A stretch of DNA of 34,872 bases. Source: Alphaproteobacteria bacterium. Its GTDB lineage: Bacteria > Pseudomonadota > Alphaproteobacteria > GCA-2731375. The position numbers and the translations under genes are program-made. Below, one piece after another: positions 31,581 through 34,872 of the stretch; within the stretch, counting starts at the first letter, position 1; each line of letters starts with the position of its first letter. The DNA lies in assembly GCA_029937535.1 (NCBI GenBank), contig JAPYPT010000017.1, forward strand, positions 1 to 34,872, read 5' to 3'. The notes beneath the pieces are model-generated. The model made no database searches and was not told the DNA's origin. It saw only the letters and a list, made by a program, of their open reading frames with translations.

Positions 31581-32432
31581 ATGCCCCCTCCCGCCTACGC
31601 CGGCCCCGTCGAGACCACCTGGTACTATGGCTTCCGGCTGATCTGCGCCTTCATTTTCATATTTCTGATCACGCCGATCCTGATCATCGTTCCACTGAGT
31701 TTCAATGTGGAGCCGTATTTCACCTTTACCCAAGGCATGCTGGCCTTTGACCCGGACGCTTATTCCCTGCGCTGGTATGAGGATTTCATCTCCAATACGC
31801 AATGGACACACTCGGTCCAGAACAGCTTCATCATCGCCATCGCGGCGACCGTTCTGGCCACCGTCCTGGGCACTTTGGCGGCGCTGGGGTTGAGCAATGC
31901 GAACATGCCCTACCGGGCCCTGACCATGGGGCTGCTGATCTCGCCGATGATCGTGCCGCTGATCATCTCCGCCGCCGGCATGTATTTCTTTTATTCCAAC
32001 ATCGGCCTGGATCAGACCTACCTTGGCATCATCCTGGCCCATACGGCGCTGGGTACGCCGTTCGTGGTGATTACCGTGACCGCGACCCTGGTCGGTTTCG
32101 ACCATTCCCTCACGCGCGCCTCCGCCAATCTTGGCGCCGGCCCCACGACGACCTTTTTCAAGATCACCATGCCGCTTATTCTGCCCGGCGTGATTTCCGG
32201 CGCCCTGTTCGCCTTCATCACCTCGTTCGACGAGGTCGTGGTGGTGTTGTTCCTGGCCGGTTTCGAGCAGCGCACCATTCCCAGGCAGATGTGGTCGGGT
32301 ATCCGCGAACAAATCAGCCCGACCATCCTGGCCGTGGCGACGATCCTGGTGATGATCTCCATCGCCCTGCTGGCGACCCTGGAACTGCTGCGCCGCCGCG
32401 GCGAACGCATGCGCGGTATCAGCCCCGGTTAG
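31581..32432 (+). CDS. potC: Polyamine-type ABC transporter permease 2 (PotC-like)
   Basis: Inner-membrane permease, 283 aa, with six hydrophobic segments and the EAA loop 'ASANLGAGPTTTFFKITMPLILPGVISGALFAFITSFDEVVVVLFLAG', which is very like PotC. Would pair with the PotB-like permease to form the channel driven by the ATPase. Starts 4 bases after the previous stop, so it is translationally close. Normal length, unlike its partner. Confidence 0.87.
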   Translation: MPPPAYAGPVETTWYYGFRLICAFIFIFLITPILIIVPLSFNVEPYFTFTQGMLAFDPDAYSLRWYEDFISNTQWTHSVQNSFIIAIAATVLATVLGTLAALGLSNANMPYRALTMGLLISPMIVPLIISAAGMYFFYSNIGLDQTYLGIILAHTALGTPFVVITVTATLVGFDHSLTRASANLGAGPTTTFFKITMPLILPGVISGALFAFITSFDEVVVVLFLAGFEQRTIPRQMWSGIREQISPTILAVATILVMISIALLATLELLRRRGERMRGISPG

Positions 32433-32497
32433 ACCCCATTGATCTATTTGGCGGGCATGGTGGTGCGATATTTTTTTGAGACTAAGAGGTGGTGAGA

Positions 32498-33394
32498 ATG
32501 GCGAATGTGGCGGTAAACGACATCCATATGGAGTATGAGATTTGGGGCGAAGGTAATGCGCAGCCATTGCTGCTGGTCGGCGGACTGGGCGTTCAGCTTA
32601 CCAGATGGTCCAAATCGTTCCGTGACGCCCTGGTGGCGCGCAATTTCAAGGTCATCGCCTATGACAACCGCGATACAGGTTTTTCCACCAAGCACGATGA
32701 CTGGGGCCCGGCGGATACCAAGGCGGCCTTTGCCCAGGCGCGGGCGAAAGAAGCCGTATCGGCGCCTTATACCTTGGCGGACATGGCAGGCGACGCGGCC
32801 GGCCTGCTGGATGCGTTAGGCATCGAAGCGGCCCATGTCATTGGCAGTTCCAACGGCGGTGCGGTCGCACAGATCATGGCCATCGAATATCCGGAGAAAG
32901 TCGCGACCATGGTAGCCGTCATGGCCACCTCCGGCCGCCGTGGTTTGCCGCGACCCGAGGGCGAAGTTGCGGAATGGCTGACCCGTCCCCGCAATCCCGC
33001 CGGGACCCGCGAAGGCGCGATGGATGAAGCGGTCGATACGGCCCGCATCATCGGCAGCCCACTTTTCCCACGGCCCGAGGCGGACCTGCGCCGGGAGGCG
33101 GCGGAGCAGTTTGACCGTTGCTTTTATCCGGCAGGCAGCAGCCGGCATCTTTTGGCCTCCATCGCATCCGGTGACAGCCGTGTGGCGCGGTTGTCCGAAA
33201 TCACCGCGCCGACCCTGGTCATTCATGGCCGTGATGATCCCCTTATTCCCCTTCCCGGCGGCGAAGACATCAAGAACTCCATTTCCCACGCCGCGCTATT
33301 GGTGATCGACGGAATGGGCCACGACTATCCGGACGAGCTCATCCCCGAAATTGCCGACGCCATGGAGAAGAACGCCCTGCGCGGCCTCGTATGA
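32498..33394 (+). CDS. Alpha/beta-fold hydrolase
   Basis: 298-aa serine hydrolase of the alpha/beta fold. Catalytic triad candidates: Ser118 in 'VIGSSNGGAVAQ' (GxSxG nucleophile elbow), Asp in 'VIHGRDDPLIPLPGG' and His in 'IDGMGHDYPDEL'. Oxyanion region 'LLLVGGLGVQLTRW' and 'VIAYDNRDTGFS' are typical of the aclacinomycin methylesterase/RdmC-like group. The track start 32489 is a GTG; ATG 32498 has AAGAGG 8 bases upstream and is preferred. It lies 65 bases after potC and may be read through from it. Convergent with the hydantoinase gene. Substrate unknown. Confidence 0.85.
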   Translation: MANVAVNDIHMEYEIWGEGNAQPLLLVGGLGVQLTRWSKSFRDALVARNFKVIAYDNRDTGFSTKHDDWGPADTKAAFAQARAKEAVSAPYTLADMAGDAAGLLDALGIEAAHVIGSSNGGAVAQIMAIEYPEKVATMVAVMATSGRRGLPRPEGEVAEWLTRPRNPAGTREGAMDEAVDTARIIGSPLFPRPEADLRREAAEQFDRCFYPAGSSRHLLASIASGDSRVARLSEITAPTLVIHGRDDPLIPLPGGEDIKNSISHAALLVIDGMGHDYPDELIPEIADAMEKNALRGLV

Positions 33395-33400
33395 CCCGGT

Positions 33401-34872
33401 TTAGCCCTTGGACGTGTCGATTTTTCCTGGGCTGACGCCGTAGACCTTCGAGGCGGTTTGAGACGATATGCGGTCCTCTCTTAAATCCCGCAATGTCAAT
33501 TCGGGATCCCGTTCGCCGGGCGGGCCATAACCGCCCGCGCCCGGCGTTACGATGGATATGGACTGGCCGTCGGATAAAGACCCGATGCTCATCTCAAGGG
33601 GCGCGACGCCTTCGCTGCTCTCGACTGAATACCGGCCGCCTTCATGGCCGCCGAACAACCCCCATGGCGCCGTCGTCTTGCGGGTCCCGCGAACATTGAC
33701 GCGGCAGTCATGGCCAAGCACACGGATTTGACGGCGCAGCCCCATGCCGCCACGGGTGCGGCCGGGGCCGCCCGAATCACGAACCAGTTCGTAACGCTCC
33801 ACTTGCAAGGGATACTCGGGCTCCAAACCTTCGATCGGCAGATTGGAGGTATTGGTGATGTGAACCTGTACGCCATCCAAGCCATCCTTGCTCGCCCGCG
33901 CGCCGAAGCCGCCGCCAAGGGTTTCCAGATAGACATAAAATTTGCCCGTGCGCGGATTGATGCCGCTGAATGTCGAGGCGACGACAGCGCCGTTACACGC
34001 GGCAATAAGGCGATCCGGCACCGCCTGGGCCAGCGCGCCATGGACCAGATCGACCACGCGCTGGCAGGTATTGGTGCGGCCATTGACGGCCGCGGGCGCC
34101 ACCGCGTTAAGGATTGAGCCCGGCTCCGCCGTCACCTTGATGGGGCGAAACAGACCGGCATTGGGCGGCGCCTCCGGGTCCGTGACGGTTTTGATGGCAT
34201 AGTAGACCGTCGCGAGCAAAGCCGTTTCGACCATGTTCAAGCCGGCGCGGACTTGGGCTGGATTGTTGGAAAAATCGAGATCGATCTCGTCGCCCCTAAC
34301 CTCCACCTTGACGCGGAAGATCAAGGTTTCTTCAAGCTCATCGCATTCGAACTTGTCTTCGAATTCATAAACCCCATCGGGTATGGTACTGATGCCGGCG
34401 CGCATGCGGCGTTCCGCATAATCCAGTAATTCATCGAAGACGCGGTTCAGAAAAGGCACGCCGTAACGTTCGCAGAGTGCCTGAAAGCGTTTGACGCCAA
34501 ATCGATTGGCCGCGATCTGCGCCCGAATGTCGGCGCGGCGTTCGTCCGGCACCTGGCAATTCAAAAGGATCAGATCCAGTACGTCCTGCTGTGTCTCGCC
34601 GGCGCGCTGCAGGCGGATCGGCGGAATGCGCAAGCCTTCCTGGAAGATGTGGGCATGGCCCCGATCGACGAAATCCGCATGGTGGGCGAGGTTGGTTGCC
34701 CAGCCGACAAGCTGGCCGTCATAAAAAATCGGCGATGCCAGTACGATGTCCGGCAGGTGCGTGCCGCCGCCATTGTAGGCATCGTTGCCAATAAACATGT
34801 CCCCTTCGGCGAGTGCCGAAACATCATGGCGCTCGACAATGGCTTCGATCACGCCCATGAGCGAGCCTAGGT
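33401..34872 (-). CDS. Hydantoinase B/oxoprolinase family protein (5' end outside window)
   Basis: C-terminal 85-90 percent of a HyuB-type subunit. With HyuA it forms ATP-dependent N-methylhydantoinase, 5-oxoprolinase or acetone-carboxylase-like enzymes. Landmarks: 'EGDMFIGNDAYNGGGTHLPDIVLASPIFYDGQLVGWATNLAHHADF' (metal-site region), 'LDFSNNPAQVRAGLNMVETA', 'PAAVNGRTNTCQRVVDLVHGALAQA', 'LGGGFGARASKDGLDGVQVHITNTSNLPIE' and 'VTPGAGGYGPPGERDP'. The frame stays open to the window edge beyond the ATG at 34858, and about 70 residues are missing compared with the usual 520-580. HyuA would be expected upstream, outside the window. Confidence 0.88.
   Translation of the reverse strand, partial: LGSLMGVIEAIVERHDVSALAEGDMFIGNDAYNGGGTHLPDIVLASPIFYDGQLVGWATNLAHHADFVDRGHAHIFQEGLRIPPIRLQRAGETQQDVLDLILLNCQVPDERRADIRAQIAANRFGVKRFQALCERYGVPFLNRVFDELLDYAERRMRAGISTIPDGVYEFEDKFECDELEETLIFRVKVEVRGDEIDLDFSNNPAQVRAGLNMVETALLATVYYAIKTVTDPEAPPNAGLFRPIKVTAEPGSILNAVAPAAVNGRTNTCQRVVDLVHGALAQAVPDRLIAACNGAVVASTFSGINPRTGKFYVYLETLGGGFGARASKDGLDGVQVHITNTSNLPIEGLEPEYPLQVERYELVRDSGGPGRTRGGMGLRRQIRVLGHDCRVNVRGTRKTTAPWGLFGGHEGGRYSVESSEGVAPLEMSIGSLSDGQSISIVTPGAGGYGPPGERDPELTLRDLREDRISSQTASKVYGVSPGKIDTSKG

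Noticed and set aside
31392-32567. 391-aa minus-strand ORF antisense to the permease genes
   Set aside because: Asp/Gly/His/Arg-rich shadow composition over a clear membrane-protein gene on the other strand.

Overview
The window looks like a chromosomal stretch of a GC-rich alphaproteobacterium, probably a free-living heterotroph of the Rhodospirillales type. This is inferred from the GC-rich codon use, the short operons of acyl-CoA, SDR and ABC-transport genes, and close resemblance of two proteins to Rhodopseudomonas BadH and BadI. No rRNA, tRNA or CRISPR array was seen. Both ends cut genes: an AsmA-like protein on the left and a hydantoinase B-like protein on the right.

Layout. (1) 1-5222: the AsmA tail, then a minus-strand operon badH - badI - acyl-CoA ligase (alicyclic ring oxidation and cleavage), divergent from a lactonase-type metallo-beta-lactamase-fold hydrolase. 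(2) 5150-11430: a patchwork region. It holds a frameshifted reverse transcriptase, a truncated PEP-CTERM protein, two extra copies of the lactonase 3' end, a second dispersed repeat pair, an APH-type kinase, a small dimeric alpha/beta-barrel protein and a cyclase/TolB-like/TPR protein. (3) 11428-16000: an N-formylglutamate amidohydrolase-like enzyme, a SnoaL-like protein, a triple-RidA protein followed by a DUF1028 protein, and a divergent DUF1445 protein. (4) 16014-19733: a plus-strand run of SDR, Ldh2-type dehydrogenase, D-2-hydroxyacid dehydrogenase and GmhB-like phosphatase. (5) 19897-23841: a second acyl-CoA ligase, paralogous to the first, with two acyl-CoA dehydrogenases. (6) 23793-25333: a small decayed island bounded by a 128-bp direct repeat of the acyl-CoA dehydrogenase 3' end, carrying an integrase remnant, a higBA toxin-antitoxin pair and a broken second antitoxin. 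(7) 25414-34872: an orphan LivM permease, a VOC protein, a small unknown protein, a complete polyamine-type ABC transporter (ATPase, binding protein, two permeases), an alpha/beta hydrolase and the hydantoinase B-like gene.

How the genes work together. The two ligase clusters together could cover most of a cyclohexanecarboxylate-like pathway: CoA activation, ring dehydrogenation, BadH oxidation of the 2-hydroxy ring, BadI ring opening to pimeloyl-CoA, then pimeloyl-CoA dehydrogenation. The hydratase step is not in this window. The RidA, DUF1028, DUF1445, formylglutamate and hydantoinase genes suggest catabolism of nitrogenous compounds, fed by the polyamine-type importer.

The most notable signals are the two places where a gene's 3' end is duplicated around foreign cargo. 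At the acyl-CoA dehydrogenase the two tails are equal in length and differ only synonymously within the gene. An integrase C-terminus remnant lies just inside one tail. That is what integration into the 3' end of a protein-coding gene would leave. All calls come from reading the sequence; no database search was run.
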